Part shown: positions 16,379 to 25,394 of the stretch, one piece after another
Layout: each line of letters begins with the position of its first letter
Position numbering within the stretch: position 1 is the stretch's first letter
Assembly (NCBI GenBank): GCA_044222245.1
Contig: JBGANQ010000016.1
Span: 68,062-132,061, forward strand
From: CALFML01 sp044222245
Lineage (GTDB): Bacteria; Myxococcota_A; Polyangia; Palsa-1104; JAEUJZ01
Direction: 5' to 3'
Length of the DNA stretch: 64,000 bases
Made by a program: the position numbers and the translations under genes
Notes under the pieces: generated by a model
What the model was told of the DNA's origin: nothing
Database searches by the model: none
What the model saw: the letters and a program-made list of their open reading frames with translations, nothing else

Positions 16379-17803
16379 ATGAACCTACGCTCTGTGCAGG
16401 CCGCGGTGGCGGCGGGGTCGCTGCTGCTGGTCGCGCTGCCGCTTTTGCTGCTCGGGCTGGCGTATGGCTACGAGCGGTGGCTCATCGCCCGCTGCGAGGG
16501 CCGGCTGCGGCTCGCCGCCGAGGCGCTGCTCGCCCGGCCCGAGGTCGAGGCGGCGGCGCACAGCGGGGTGACGGCGCGCCTTATCGACCGCCGCGGGACG
16601 GTGGTGGCCGACTCGGGCAACGAGTCGACGGCGGTCGAGTGGTCGCTGCTCGGGGGGCTGGCGCAGCGCGTCCTTGGCGGCGGCGGGCAAGAGGCGTCGG
16701 CGCGCGAGCTTTTGCGGGTCGAGGCGGCGCTCGGGCCGCCGGGCGGCCGCGCCGAGGTGCAGGCGGCGCTGCGCGGTCAGGCGAGCTTCCTTGTGCGCGC
16801 CGAGGCGTCGCAGCCGGTGGCGCTGTTCGCGCTGGCCGTCCCGGGGCCGGACGGCGGCGCGGTGTACGTGACGCTGGCGGCGCAGCGCGGGGTCCGCCGC
16901 CTGCTCGTTCTGCGCAGCGAGCTGCTGAAGCTGACCCTGTACGAGGTCGGCTTCGCGCTGCTGTTCGCGCTCGGCTTCACTCACCGCGTGGTGCGACCGC
17001 TGGAGGCGCTGGCGCGGGCGGCGCAGGTGTTCCCCAGCCGCCCGCTCGCCGATCCCGAGCTGCTGCGGCGAAAAGATGAAATCGGCGCCCTGGCGCGCTC
17101 GCTGCAGGCGCTGGTCCAGGATCTGGAAGCGCGCCGGCAGGCCACCGCCGACCTGGGGGCCGACATCGCCCACGAGTTCAAAAACCCGCTGGCGGTCATC
17201 GCCACCGCGGCCGAGCTGTTTGGCGGCGAGCGGCCGGTGGCCCCCGAGACGCGGCAGCTGGTCTCGGCCAGCATCCTCACCGCGGTCGAGCGACTGCGGC
17301 GCTGCATTGACGACCTGCTGCACCTTCTGCGGCTGGAGGCCGACGTGCTCGACGAGCCGCGCAGCCAGCTCGACTACGCCGACTACCTGGACAAGGTCCT
17401 TGGCGACTACCGGCTGCGCTACCCGCAGGTGCGCTTCCGGCTGGAGGTCGGCCCGGGGGCCGCGCAGGTGCGGATCGCTCCCGACCGCTGGGCTGAGCTT
17501 TTGCGGAACCTGCTGGACAATGCAGTGATTCAGCCGATGGCGCAGCCCGAGGTCGCGGTGGTCGTGCGTCGCGTGGCCGACGGCATCGAGACCGCGGTGA
17601 GCGACCGCGGACCCGGCATCTCGGCGGGCAACCAGGAGAAGATCTGGCAGCGCTTTTTCACCCAGCGGCCGCCCGGCGTCGAGCCGGGGACGGGCCTGGG
17701 GCTGTCGATCGTGCAAGCGGTGGCCAAGGCCCACGGGGCCAAGGTGGCCCTTGCATCCGCGGCCGGCGCCGGCGCGACCTTCCGGGTGACGCTGCCCGAC
17801 TAG
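16379..17803 (+). CDS. Sensor histidine kinase
   Basis: The 474-residue protein has an N-terminal transmembrane helix (about 12-30), a periplasmic sensor of about 160 residues, a second helix ('LTLYEVGFALLFALGFT', 185-201), a HAMP-like linker, and then the DHp domain with phospho-accepting His265 in 'ADIAHEFKNPLAVI'. The HATPase domain shows N box 'LLRNLLDNAVIQP', G1 'SDRGPGIS' and G2 'GTGLGLSIVQAVAKAHG'. It is the cognate kinase for the response regulator upstream, co-transcribed. The sensor domain is Ala/Arg-rich and shows no known ligand motif. Confidence 0.92.
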   Translation: MNLRSVQAAVAAGSLLLVALPLLLLGLAYGYERWLIARCEGRLRLAAEALLARPEVEAAAHSGVTARLIDRRGTVVADSGNESTAVEWSLLGGLAQRVLGGGGQEASARELLRVEAALGPPGGRAEVQAALRGQASFLVRAEASQPVALFALAVPGPDGGAVYVTLAAQRGVRRLLVLRSELLKLTLYEVGFALLFALGFTHRVVRPLEALARAAQVFPSRPLADPELLRRKDEIGALARSLQALVQDLEARRQATADLGADIAHEFKNPLAVIATAAELFGGERPVAPETRQLVSASILTAVERLRRCIDDLLHLLRLEADVLDEPRSQLDYADYLDKVLGDYRLRYPQVRFRLEVGPGAAQVRIAPDRWAELLRNLLDNAVIQPMAQPEVAVVVRRVADGIETAVSDRGPGISAGNQEKIWQRFFTQRPPGVEPGTGLGLSIVQAVAKAHGAKVALASAAGAGATFRVTLPD

Positions 17804-17908
17804 GGCGGCTGCCACAGGTTTGCCACAACCAGTCCTTGACTTGGCCACCGCCCGGCCCTCGGCGTGCCGCGCGCCCTGCGCATCCTCCTTTTCATGGAGG
17901 TGCTGACG

Positions 17909-18667
17909 ATGACCAAGCAAGTTGAGACCCAGGGTGTAGCCAACTCGAAGGCGCAGGAGCTGCCCGAGCTCTTGTCGGCCAAGCCGATGAGCGACCGGAC
18001 GCTGCTCGGCGGCGCGGGGCTGGCGCTGCTCGTGCTGGGCGGGATCTTCGGCTGGCGCGAGCTGCAGGTGGACCCGGCCTATCTTCTGACCATCGCCGCG
18101 GCCGGCGGCGCGCTGGCGAGCGGAATCGACCGGGACCGCACGGCGACCCGCGCCGGCCTGCTCGGGCTGGTGCTGTGCGCCGGCCTGGGCGGCGCCTGGT
18201 ACGCGGCGGTGCGCTCGGCGGCGCTTCTGCCCGGGCTGCTGGTCGCACTCGCAGGCGGCGTGCTGTTCCTCTTGCGCGGCTACCCGCGGGCCCGCCAGCG
18301 CGGCGAGGGCAGCACCGTGGCGCTCGGCTTCGGCGCGCTGGTGGCGACGACGCTCACCGCGAGCTGGGCGGGCTACTTCCACTTCCTGACCGCGGGGCTG
18401 GCCCCCGATGAGGTGGCGCGCCGGCTGGTGCTGACGCTGCTGTGGGTGGTGATCGGCGTCGCGCTGGTGGTGCGCAGCGGCAAGCTGCGCGAGCTCGCGA
18501 TGCGCTACGCCGGCTATGTGTTCGTCGTCGCCGCGACCGCCAAGGCGCTGCTCTACGACACCACCCACCTGGGCGGCGGGCTGCGCGTGCTGGTGCTGCT
18601 GGCGGCCGGCGCCTGCCTGCTCGGCGGCGCTCTGCTGGCCACGCGGCCGCGGCCCGAGACCAAGTAG
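17909..18667 (+). CDS. Polytopic membrane protein, DUF2339-like C-terminal region
   Basis: The 252-residue protein from ATG 17909 (preceded by GGAGGT) contains about eight hydrophobic segments, ending 'ELAMRYAGYVFVVAATAKALLYDTTHLGGGLRVLVLLAAGACLLGGALLATRP'. The 'K.lLYDtt.L..glRvl.fl..GacLL' pattern resembles the last helices of DUF2339 membrane proteins, which are usually much longer. The hydrophilic N-terminus is short (Lys/Glu-rich). Function unknown. It follows the two-component pair on the same strand after about 100 bases, so it may be co-regulated. Confidence 0.72.
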   Translation: MTKQVETQGVANSKAQELPELLSAKPMSDRTLLGGAGLALLVLGGIFGWRELQVDPAYLLTIAAAGGALASGIDRDRTATRAGLLGLVLCAGLGGAWYAAVRSAALLPGLLVALAGGVLFLLRGYPRARQRGEGSTVALGFGALVATTLTASWAGYFHFLTAGLAPDEVARRLVLTLLWVVIGVALVVRSGKLRELAMRYAGYVFVVAATAKALLYDTTHLGGGLRVLVLLAAGACLLGGALLATRPRPETK

Positions 18668-18721
18668 CGGCGGCCGCTCCCGGTGGAGCTGCCCCCTGAT
18701 TAAACCTTGACCACCCACGAC

Positions 18722-18745
18722 CCGCCGGGGCGCTGACCCCGGCGG
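18722..18745. terminator. GC-rich hairpin, possible terminator or leader stem
   Basis: A perfect 9-bp stem (CCGCCGGGG / CCCCGGCGG, 6-base loop) lies 54 bases after the preceding gene and 23 bases before the next ATG. It has no T-tract, so it could end transcription factor-dependently or act as an mRNA leader structure. Confidence 0.35.
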
Positions 18746-18767
18746 TGAGCTGCGACGGAGGATTCCC

Positions 18768-19562
18768 ATGTTGACCCAGACGCGCGCTGCCCTGCCGACC
18801 CCCAAAAACGCCCCGCCGAGTCCTGACCTGCGACGAGCTGCCCCAGTTCAGCGCCCCGGCCGCTGGCGGCCCGGGCTGCTCCTCGCGCTGCTGCTGACCG
18901 CCGCGACGCGGCCGGCGCTGGCCACCTGCTACACCCCAAGCGATCAGACGGCGGGCTGGAAGCGCGCCGCGATCCCCGACGGAGCCCCGGCGCTGGCGGT
19001 CAGCGATTCGCTGGCCGGCACGCCGCGCGACTTCATCGAGCAGTTCCGCGCCGGCGAGTCGGCGATGGTGTGGCTGGGGGGCGAACACAGCAGCATGGCG
19101 CTCGGCGGGCACCACCCGGGCCGGATCGAGTATGTGTTCCGCGTCGACGGCGCGCAGTGGCAGGTTCTGCAGATCCAGCTTGCCGCCAGCCTGGCCGGTG
19201 AGAAGGTCGACGTCATCGCCTACGGCGCAAGCGGCGTGGTGCCGCTGTGGCTGGAGCGGCGGGCGGCCGGCTCCAGCCTGGCCATCGAGTGGTCGCTGCC
19301 AGGGGTCTACGCGGTGGCCGTCAGCTTCCACCACCACCTGCGCGAGCGGCCGGTGGTCACCTCATGGCAGGCCGGGCTGCGCGCCAAGGTCAGCGAGACC
19401 GCCTGGGTCCCGGCGGGCTTCCGCCAGCCAGGCTCCCTGTACTACTACCACCCCGGGGGCCGAACGCTCATCCTGTGCAACGAGCCATTCCACGACCTGG
19501 CGGTGCGCCGCGAGTCGCTGACCCCGGTGAACCCGACCCCGGTAAAGCTCGTCCCGCGCTGA
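18768..19562 (+). CDS. Secreted protein of unknown function
   Basis: The 264-residue protein has a long positively charged N-terminus then a hydrophobic stretch 'PGLLLALLLTAATRPALA' followed by 'TCYTPSDQTAGW', a plausible signal peptidase I site with a twin-Arg-poor leader. The mature domain is beta-rich ('RIEYVFRVDGAQWQVLQIQLAAS', 'GVYAVAVSFHHHL', 'GSLYYYHPGGRTLILCNEPFHDLAV'), with two Cys probably forming a disulfide. Shine-Dalgarno GACGGAGGATT precedes ATG 18768. No family recognised. Its stop codon lies inside the left copy of a 25-bp direct repeat. Confidence 0.72.
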   Translation: MLTQTRAALPTPKNAPPSPDLRRAAPVQRPGRWRPGLLLALLLTAATRPALATCYTPSDQTAGWKRAAIPDGAPALAVSDSLAGTPRDFIEQFRAGESAMVWLGGEHSSMALGGHHPGRIEYVFRVDGAQWQVLQIQLAASLAGEKVDVIAYGASGVVPLWLERRAAGSSLAIEWSLPGVYAVAVSFHHHLRERPVVTSWQAGLRAKVSETAWVPAGFRQPGSLYYYHPGGRTLILCNEPFHDLAVRRESLTPVNPTPVKLVPR

Positions 19563-19645
19563 GCGCCGCGGGCGCCTGGGCGCAGGCCACAGGGTGAACC
19601 CAACCCGCCGGAAAGCGCGCCCCGCGCTGAGCGCCGCGGGCGCCT
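19553..19645. repeat. 25-bp perfect direct repeat between convergent genes
   Basis: A 25-base sequence beginning CCCGCGCTGAGCGCC occurs at 19553-19577 and exactly again at 19621-19645, 68 bases apart. The left copy contains the stop codon of the forward secreted protein (CGC TGA). The right copy ends at the first bases of the reverse ybeY stop codon. The intervening 43 bases are not repeated well, so this looks like a short local duplication at the 3' ends. Confidence 0.85.
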
Positions 19646-20180
19646 AGGGGTGGGCCGCGGTGAGCGGCTCCGGTGGTTCCGGCGCCGGCACCCGCTCGAC
19701 CCGTCCGCCGCCGCGCGCCTGCTGGCGCAGGGCGGCCTCATACCCGAACATCACCCGCTCCTCTTCCGGGGTGCAGTGGTCATAGCCGAGCAAGTGGCAG
19801 AGGCCGTGCACCGCCAGGTGGAGCAGCTCGTGCAAAAGGTCGTGACCCTGGGCCGCCGCCTGGCGCTGCGCCGTCTGCACCGAGATGATGATGTCGCCGA
19901 GCGGCTCCAGCAGACCGGCCGGCAGCGGAGGGCGCGCCGCCTGCGGGCGCTGCTCGCGCTGGGCGAACGACAGCACATCGGTGGCGTGATCTTCACCGGC
20001 GTACGACAGGTTCAGCGCGTGCAGCTCGCCATCGTCCGCCAGGGTCAGGCAGACCTGCACCGCGGTGAGCTCGGCGGCGCGCATCGCCCGCTGCAGCTGA
20101 CGCCGCAGCTTTTGCCGCAGCGCCGGCGCGACCAGCGGCTGCGTCGGCCGCCGCACAACAAGACTGAGCATGGGGAGCAC
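19644..20180 (-). CDS. ybeY: Endoribonuclease YbeY (16S rRNA maturation)
   Basis: The 178-residue protein shows the diagnostic zinc site 'HLAVHGLCHLLGYDH' (H125, H129, H135, i.e. HGxxHLxGYDH) and the upstream 'NLSYAGEDHATDVLSFAQ' and 'PLGDIIISVQTA' blocks typical of YbeY. The C-terminus is extended by about 30 Gly/Pro/Arg-rich residues. YbeY is a conserved single-strand-specific metallo-RNase involved in 16S rRNA 3' processing and 70S quality control. ATG 20171 is an alternative start. In many genomes it follows phoH; here its upstream neighbour is the PEGA-barrel gene 23 bases away, so the usual context is lost. Confidence 0.93.
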   Translation of the reverse strand: MLPMLSLVVRRPTQPLVAPALRQKLRRQLQRAMRAAELTAVQVCLTLADDGELHALNLSYAGEDHATDVLSFAQREQRPQAARPPLPAGLLEPLGDIIISVQTAQRQAAAQGHDLLHELLHLAVHGLCHLLGYDHCTPEEERVMFGYEAALRQQARGGGRVERVPAPEPPEPLTAAHP

Positions 20181-20203
20181 CTGCGGCAGAGCGGGGGAGG
20201 GGA

Positions 20204-22471
20204 CTAGTACTTCAGGGTGAAGCCGAGGCGGCCGTAGATGCCGATGTCTTCGATGGGGTAGAAGCGGTTGAACTTGTCGGTGAACAGCTGCCGCACCTTC
20301 TGGCCCGGAGGCGCTCCTTCGAAGATGAAGAACATGCTGGCCACCGGCGACAGCGCCACTTCCGCGATCGCCTGCAGGAGGAAGCGGGCGCCGGTGAAGC
20401 GCTCCAGCACGCCGGTGCCGTCCACCTGGTAGTTGACGTCGGTGGCGCGGTAGGTCGGCGAGTTGGTCTTGCCCATCGTCACCGGGTTATAGCCGACGGC
20501 GTCGTAGATCGGGTCGGGCAGGCTGGCGCTGCCGTACGAGCGGCCGACGCAGCGGTCGCCGGTGTGCTCGGCGCCCTTGATCGGATCGCCCAGGGCGACA
20601 AAGCCGGCCTGGTCGCTCTGGTACTGCGCGGTCAGGGTGTCGGCCGCCGGGCAGTAGCGGTCGGTGTAGACCTGCAGGTACGGGCGCGCGGTCAGCTTGA
20701 CCAGGTTGCCGGCGATGAGGGTGATCGGCAGGCCGAGCTCCCAGGTGAAGGTGTTGCGACCGCGCGGGCCGCCGCCGCCGCCAAGGTAGGTGTTGATACC
20801 GAGGGCAAACGGGCCCTTCTGCAGGAACTGGAAGCGGATGTTGGCGCCGACGTTGGTGTCCGAGTACAGGTTGGTGCGGAACTCGGCGCCGACGTCCAGG
20901 CCGATGACGCCGATCGGCTCGAGCTTGGCCTTGAGAGCGCCGACGGTGAGCCGCAGGGTGGCGAAGTACGGGTAGCCGCCGGCGATGTCGCCGGTGAAGT
21001 GGCCGGCGTCGTGGACGATCGCCGAGAACGACGACAGCGAGCGCTGCAGCTCGATCTTGTCGACGGGCTTGGGCTGCGGCGGCCGCATGATGGCGCTGAT
21101 GTTGGCGGTGTCGCCGGCGATGACCTGGACGGTGTCGCCGATCGGCTCAAAGCCGTGCATCGACAGCTCGTAGGTGTGCGGACCGGCCGGCACGTTCTCG
21201 CGGGTGAGCGGGGTCTGGCCGATGAGGGCGCGGTCGAGCATGACGTAGGCGCCGCGCGGCTCGGTGGCGAAGTAGATCTTGCCGACGTTGCGCAGCTCCA
21301 CGGTCACGGTCTCGGTGGCGCCGGGGGCGACCTGGATCTCGCGCTTGACCTGGCCAAAGCCCTCCTTCTTGACCACGACGATGACGTTGCCCGAGGCGAC
21401 CTCGACGCCCTGATCCGACAGCGCCGCCGACTCGTCGATCTTGCGGCCGTTGATGAAGTACTGGGCGCCGTCGACGGGGTTGGCCATGATGACACGCACC
21501 ACGCCGATGCGCTTGGTCGCGTTGTCGCCGTCCAGGTCGATGCGCTCGACGCGCGGCTTGCCGGCCTCGACCTCGACCACCTTGACCACCGGCTTGTGCC
21601 CCTTGGCCTGCACCATCAGCGAGTGCTGCCCCGGCGGTACGTTGATCGGGGTGCCGGCCTGGCCCTTCTGCGCGCCGTCGATGAAGATCTCGACGTCGGG
21701 AATGTTGCTCACGACCATGATCGAGCCCTGCGCCGGCGGCGGCGGCGTAGTCTGGGCGAAGACCTTGGTCTGCTGGTTGCCGGCCACCCGCACCGTCTGG
21801 CGCCACGGCGGCGCGCCCGGCTCGGCGCGGCGGACCTCGACCAGGTGCTCGCCCTCGTTCAGGTTGTCGACCACGATCGGCGCCTGGCCGCGCGGCTGAC
21901 CGTCGACCAGGACATCGGCCGGGACGTCGGCGGCGATGAGCAGGGCGCCCACGCGCTGGTCCGCCTGCATGGTGACCCACACCGGCCGCGTCTCGGCCGC
22001 CTTGATCTCGACGGTCTCGGTATAGGCCTTCTGACCGGCCTTGCGGATCTCGACCAGGTGGCGGCCGGGCGGCAGATCGACCAGCACCGGCACCACGCCG
22101 GCGGGCGCGCCGTCGACGAACACCTCGCCGCCCTTGGCGGCATCATTGGTCGCCGGGAACTTGATGTCCAGACGCGCCGGCGCCTTCTCCAGGGGGAAGG
22201 TCAGCTTCTGCGCCACCGAGACGCTGATCTGCTGCTCGAAGCGCTTGTGGCCCTCCAGCTCCAGGACGAGCTTGTGCTGCCCCTTGGGGATGCGGACCTT
22301 GAAGTTCGGCCCCGACTGCCCCTGCAGCGCACCGTCGATAAAGACGTTCGCCCCGGGCGGGATCGAGTCGATGGTCATCCGTGGCGCGACCTGCGCCAGC
22401 GCCGGATGGGCGATGGCGCACAGCGCCACCAGCAGGGCATAGGCCAGGATCCGAATTGGGCTCTTTGGCAT
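20204..22471 (-). CDS. Six-PEGA-repeat outer-membrane beta-barrel-like protein
   Basis: From ATG 22471 the protein is 755 residues: a signal peptide (IRILAYALLVALCAIAHPALA), then six PEGA-type beta-sandwich repeats in about residues 30-475. Landmarks are 'IPPGANVFIDGALQGQSG', 'GGEVFVDGAPAGVVPVLVDLPPGRHLVEI', 'PADVLVDGQPRGQAPIVVDNLNEGEHLVEV', 'VEIFIDGAQKGQAGTPINVPPGQHSLMV', 'DGAQYFINGRKIDES' and 'RGAYVMLDRALIGQTPLTRENVPAGPHTYEL'. The remaining 275 residues alternate hydrophobic and polar residues with aromatic girdles ('LYSDTNVGANIRFQFLQKGPFALGINTYLGGGGG', 'RLGFTLKY'), as in an outer-membrane barrel ending in an aromatic residue. PEGA domains are surface or S-layer-type modules. A surface-adhesion or peptidoglycan-anchoring role is inferred. 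A longer reading from 22567 lacks support. Confidence 0.82.
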   Translation of the reverse strand: MPKSPIRILAYALLVALCAIAHPALAQVAPRMTIDSIPPGANVFIDGALQGQSGPNFKVRIPKGQHKLVLELEGHKRFEQQISVSVAQKLTFPLEKAPARLDIKFPATNDAAKGGEVFVDGAPAGVVPVLVDLPPGRHLVEIRKAGQKAYTETVEIKAAETRPVWVTMQADQRVGALLIAADVPADVLVDGQPRGQAPIVVDNLNEGEHLVEVRRAEPGAPPWRQTVRVAGNQQTKVFAQTTPPPPAQGSIMVVSNIPDVEIFIDGAQKGQAGTPINVPPGQHSLMVQAKGHKPVVKVVEVEAGKPRVERIDLDGDNATKRIGVVRVIMANPVDGAQYFINGRKIDESAALSDQGVEVASGNVIVVVKKEGFGQVKREIQVAPGATETVTVELRNVGKIYFATEPRGAYVMLDRALIGQTPLTRENVPAGPHTYELSMHGFEPIGDTVQVIAGDTANISAIMRPPQPKPVDKIELQRSLSSFSAIVHDAGHFTGDIAGGYPYFATLRLTVGALKAKLEPIGVIGLDVGAEFRTNLYSDTNVGANIRFQFLQKGPFALGINTYLGGGGGPRGRNTFTWELGLPITLIAGNLVKLTARPYLQVYTDRYCPAADTLTAQYQSDQAGFVALGDPIKGAEHTGDRCVGRSYGSASLPDPIYDAVGYNPVTMGKTNSPTYRATDVNYQVDGTGVLERFTGARFLLQAIAEVALSPVASMFFIFEGAPPGQKVRQLFTDKFNRFYPIEDIGIYGRLGFTLKY

Positions 22472-22716
22472 CGGTCTAGGTTCTCCCACTCGAAGAATCT
22501 TCGCTAAGACAATTTTCAGGCTGGGGCCCGGGGGCCGCGCTGCCGCCTCGTCTGGGCGACGGGCCATGCTTGGACGCGCTGGAGCAGGCCGGGTGACGGA
22601 CCAACTTGGACAAGGGCTGTGAGTGTGAACAAGGAGGGGTCACTTCGGGTCACCGGAGCCAGCGGGTTCGGGCCGCAAGCAGCACATAGGCTGCACAGCT
22701 ATTAGCCCCAATTTCA

Positions 22717-24546
22717 TCAAAACTTGGGGCCAGGTTCAACAGCGCGTTTTGGCGGGGCCGCCGCGGCCTGGGCCGGGGCCGGCTGCAGCAGCGCCCTTTT
22801 GGCCAGCGTGGCCATTACCCCGACAGCGCACGCCATGAGCACCGCGGTGCAGCCAGAGTCGACCAGCGCCTGGGCGCGGCTAGGCAGGCGCAGGAAGTTA
22901 TTGAAGATCGACTCCCAGCCGGCGACCAGGGTCGTCGTCCCCACCGCGACCATCGGCACCGCGGTAAACAGCGCGTAGCGCCGCCGCTGCGGGTGCATGC
23001 GCAGGATGACCGCCGTTCCCACCGCCAGCGCCGTCGCCGAGAGCAGCTGGTTGGCGATGCCGAGCAGCGGCCACAAGGTGGTGATGGTGCCCGTATACAG
23101 GAAGCCGCCCCACATCGCCACCACCAGCAGGGACGCCACCCACACCCCCGGCTTGAAGTCGTGGCGCTGGAACCGGCCATCGAGCCGGCCGAGCACGTCC
23201 TGGACCAAAAAGCGCGCCACCCGCGTGCCGGCATCGACGGTGGTGAGGATGAACACCGCCTCGAACATGACGATGAAGTGATAAAAGTACGACAGCATGG
23301 CGCGCGCCCCCGGCAGCTGCGAGAAGATCTGCGCCATGCCGGCGGCCAGCGACACCGAGCCGCCGGTGCGCCCGCGCAGGTTCTCACCGATGAGCTGCGA
23401 CATCAGATCGATCTCGACCGGCCGCATGCCGAGCTTCTGGAACACCGCATCGGGCACGTTGATGGCGAAGTAGTCCGCCGGGTTGAGGCAGGCGGCGGCG
23501 ACGAGCGAGGTCACCCCGACCAGGCCCTCCAGCAGCATCGCCCCGTAGCCGATGGGCCGGCAGTCCGGCTCGCGGTCGACCAGCTTGGGGGTGGTCCCCG
23601 AGGCGATGAGCGAGTGGAAGCCGCTGATTGCGCCGCAGGCGATGGTGATAAAGACAAACGGGAACAGCTTGCCCTTTACGATCGGGCCGCCGCCGTGGGC
23701 AAACTCGGTCACCGCGTCGAGCTTGAGCTCCGGGTTGACTATCATGATCGCCACCACCAAAAGTGACAGCGTGCCGAGCTTCATGTACGAGGACAGGTAG
23801 TCGCGCGGCACCAATAGCAGCCACACCGGCAGCACCGAGGCGCACAGCCCGTAGCCCGCGATGAGCACGACCAGCGTCGGGAACTTGAATGTCAGGTAGG
23901 GGGCCAGGGACGACCGCGCGATCGGATCGCCAGCGAACACTGCGCCGAGCAGCAGGACCACCCCCAGGCCCGAGGCCAGCGGCAGGCGACCGCTGCCGCC
24001 GCGCATGAGCAGCCCCATGAGCAGGGCGATCGGGATGGTCATGCCGATGGTGAAGGTCGCCCACGGGCTGCCCTCGAGGATCTTTATCACCGCAAAGCCC
24101 ATGGCGGCGATGGCGATGGTGACGGTAAAGAAGATCGCCAGCATCGCCACCGCGCCGGCCGGCCCGCCGAGCTCGCTGCGCGCCATCTCGGCCAGCGAGC
24201 GGCCGCCGGCGCGCACGCTGGCGCACAGGGTCACCATGTCGTGCACCGCCCCCGCCAGCGTCACCCCGATGAGGATCCACAACAGGCCCGGCAGGAAGCC
24301 AAACTGCGCCGCCAGCACCGGCCCGATGAGCGGCCCCGCCCCGGTGATCGCCGCGAAGTGGTGCCCGAGCAGCACAAAGCGGTTGGTCGGCACATAGTCT
24401 TTGCCGTCGCAGCGCAGGTGCGCCGGGGTCGGCCGCGCGGGATCCAGGGCGAACACCCGGGTCGCCAGGAACTTCGAGTAGAACCTGTAGGCGATCGCCA
24501 GGACGCACAGCGTCCCGAGGAAAATCGGCAGGGCGTGGATGCGCAT
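22717..24546 (-). CDS. cstA: CstA-type carbon starvation / peptide-pyruvate transporter
   Basis: The 609-residue polytopic protein matches the CstA family: 'RFYSKFLATRVFALDPARPTPAHLRCDGKDYVPTNRFVLLGHHFAAITGAGPLIGPVLAAQFGFLPGLLWILIGVTLAGAVHDMVTLCASVRAGGRSL' (N-terminal signature, cut short here), 'GAISGFHSLIASGTTPKLVDREPDCRPIGYGAMLLEGLVGVTSLVA' and 'DAGTRVARFLVQDVLG'. About 14 transmembrane helices are visible. In enterobacteria relatives import peptides or pyruvate during carbon limitation. The start ATG 24546 is the only one before the conserved region. The C-terminal ~30 residues are Ala/Pro-rich. Gene stands alone, convergent with nothing; no LytS/YehU-type regulator is adjacent. Confidence 0.93.
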   Translation of the reverse strand: MRIHALPIFLGTLCVLAIAYRFYSKFLATRVFALDPARPTPAHLRCDGKDYVPTNRFVLLGHHFAAITGAGPLIGPVLAAQFGFLPGLLWILIGVTLAGAVHDMVTLCASVRAGGRSLAEMARSELGGPAGAVAMLAIFFTVTIAIAAMGFAVIKILEGSPWATFTIGMTIPIALLMGLLMRGGSGRLPLASGLGVVLLLGAVFAGDPIARSSLAPYLTFKFPTLVVLIAGYGLCASVLPVWLLLVPRDYLSSYMKLGTLSLLVVAIMIVNPELKLDAVTEFAHGGGPIVKGKLFPFVFITIACGAISGFHSLIASGTTPKLVDREPDCRPIGYGAMLLEGLVGVTSLVAAACLNPADYFAINVPDAVFQKLGMRPVEIDLMSQLIGENLRGRTGGSVSLAAGMAQIFSQLPGARAMLSYFYHFIVMFEAVFILTTVDAGTRVARFLVQDVLGRLDGRFQRHDFKPGVWVASLLVVAMWGGFLYTGTITTLWPLLGIANQLLSATALAVGTAVILRMHPQRRRYALFTAVPMVAVGTTTLVAGWESIFNNFLRLPSRAQALVDSGCTAVLMACAVGVMATLAKRALLQPAPAQAAAAPPKRAVEPGPKF

Positions 24547-24706
24547 CCGCGGATTTTATGGACAAATCGCGCGGTGGCAGCAGAAAGGATCTAATAGGGA
24601 GCCTTCGGACTGCCACAACCGCTGGCGGCCGCGCGTCAGGGCCCTTGGCGGGCGGCGCCGATCGGTTAGGCTAGCGGTTGCAAGCGCAACAGGAGCGCAT
24701 GACGCG

Positions 24707-25384
24707 ATGACCCAGACGAAGCTGCCGCAGCGGGGACGCTGGCCCCTTTCCGTGGGTGGGCTTATTGCCGGCAGCCTGCTCGCCGGGTGTGAGCCGCCGG
24801 GGCCGCCGGACACGACGCTGTTTGACTCGCCCGACTGCACCGAGACGCGCACCCTGGGCCTTGACGGCATCCGCCCGGCGGTGCCGGTGGACGCCCTGCA
24901 GCTGCGCCAGCGCATCGGCTCCGATCCGCCGCTCATCCTGTCGTCCAGCGGCAACGAGTGCGCCGCCGCCGCCGATCCCGCCGCCTGCGAGGCAGCGCTG
25001 AGCGTGCTGCCCACCATCCCCGGCTTCCACCCCTGCCGCGCCCGCGGCTGCGGCTTCTCGCTGGCGACCACCCGCGGCGACGTCATCGCTGCCTACAACG
25101 ACAGCAAGACCCTGACCGCCTTCCTCGGCCCCATCGACACCCCCATGGACGCGATCCTGTTCGTCTTCGCTCAGGGCTATAACGTAAGCTGCACCGACAA
25201 GTCGCTCGGCAGCGTGCGCGCCGCCCTGGACGGCGACGGCTACGAGGTCCTGGCCAGCCTGCCCGAGCCGAGCTGCCCGCCGCAGGTGCTCACCGGCTAT
25301 CAGCTGCGCGTCACTCGCAGCGCCGGGCTCAGCTTCCTGTCCCGCTGGTCCGCCACCCCACCGCCGGGAATCCCCTGCGACTAG
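24707..25384 (+). CDS. Lipoprotein of unknown function
   Basis: From ATG 24707, with AGGAG about 11 bases upstream, the protein is 225 residues: signal sequence 'WPLSVGGLIAGSLLAGC' with a typical lipobox, then a mature domain beginning 'EPPGPPDTTLFDSPDCTETRTLGL'. Six further cysteines are spread through 'NECAAAADPAACEAAL', 'HPCRARGCGFSL', 'VSCTDKSLG' and 'SCPPQVL'. The Cys pairs suggest disulfides in an envelope protein. No family recognised. It is divergently transcribed from cstA. Confidence 0.72.
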   Translation: MTQTKLPQRGRWPLSVGGLIAGSLLAGCEPPGPPDTTLFDSPDCTETRTLGLDGIRPAVPVDALQLRQRIGSDPPLILSSSGNECAAAADPAACEAALSVLPTIPGFHPCRARGCGFSLATTRGDVIAAYNDSKTLTAFLGPIDTPMDAILFVFAQGYNVSCTDKSLGSVRAALDGDGYEVLASLPEPSCPPQVLTGYQLRVTRSAGLSFLSRWSATPPPGIPCD

Positions 25385-25394
25385 CGGGCACCGG

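Noticed and set aside
16385..18805. 806-residue reverse-strand ORF
   Set aside because: Shadow of the histidine kinase and membrane protein genes; composition is Gln/Arg/His-rich as typical of antisense frames in G+C-rich DNA.
20564..22507. 647-residue forward ORF over the PEGA gene
   Set aside because: Antisense frame with repetitive Asp/His/Leu content; the PEGA reading on the reverse strand has signal peptide and repeats.
22690..22732. Inverted repeat GCCCCAA/TTGGGGC at the end of cstA as a terminator
   Set aside because: The loop is 12 bases and there is no T-tract; it overlaps the stop codon, so termination is not convincing.
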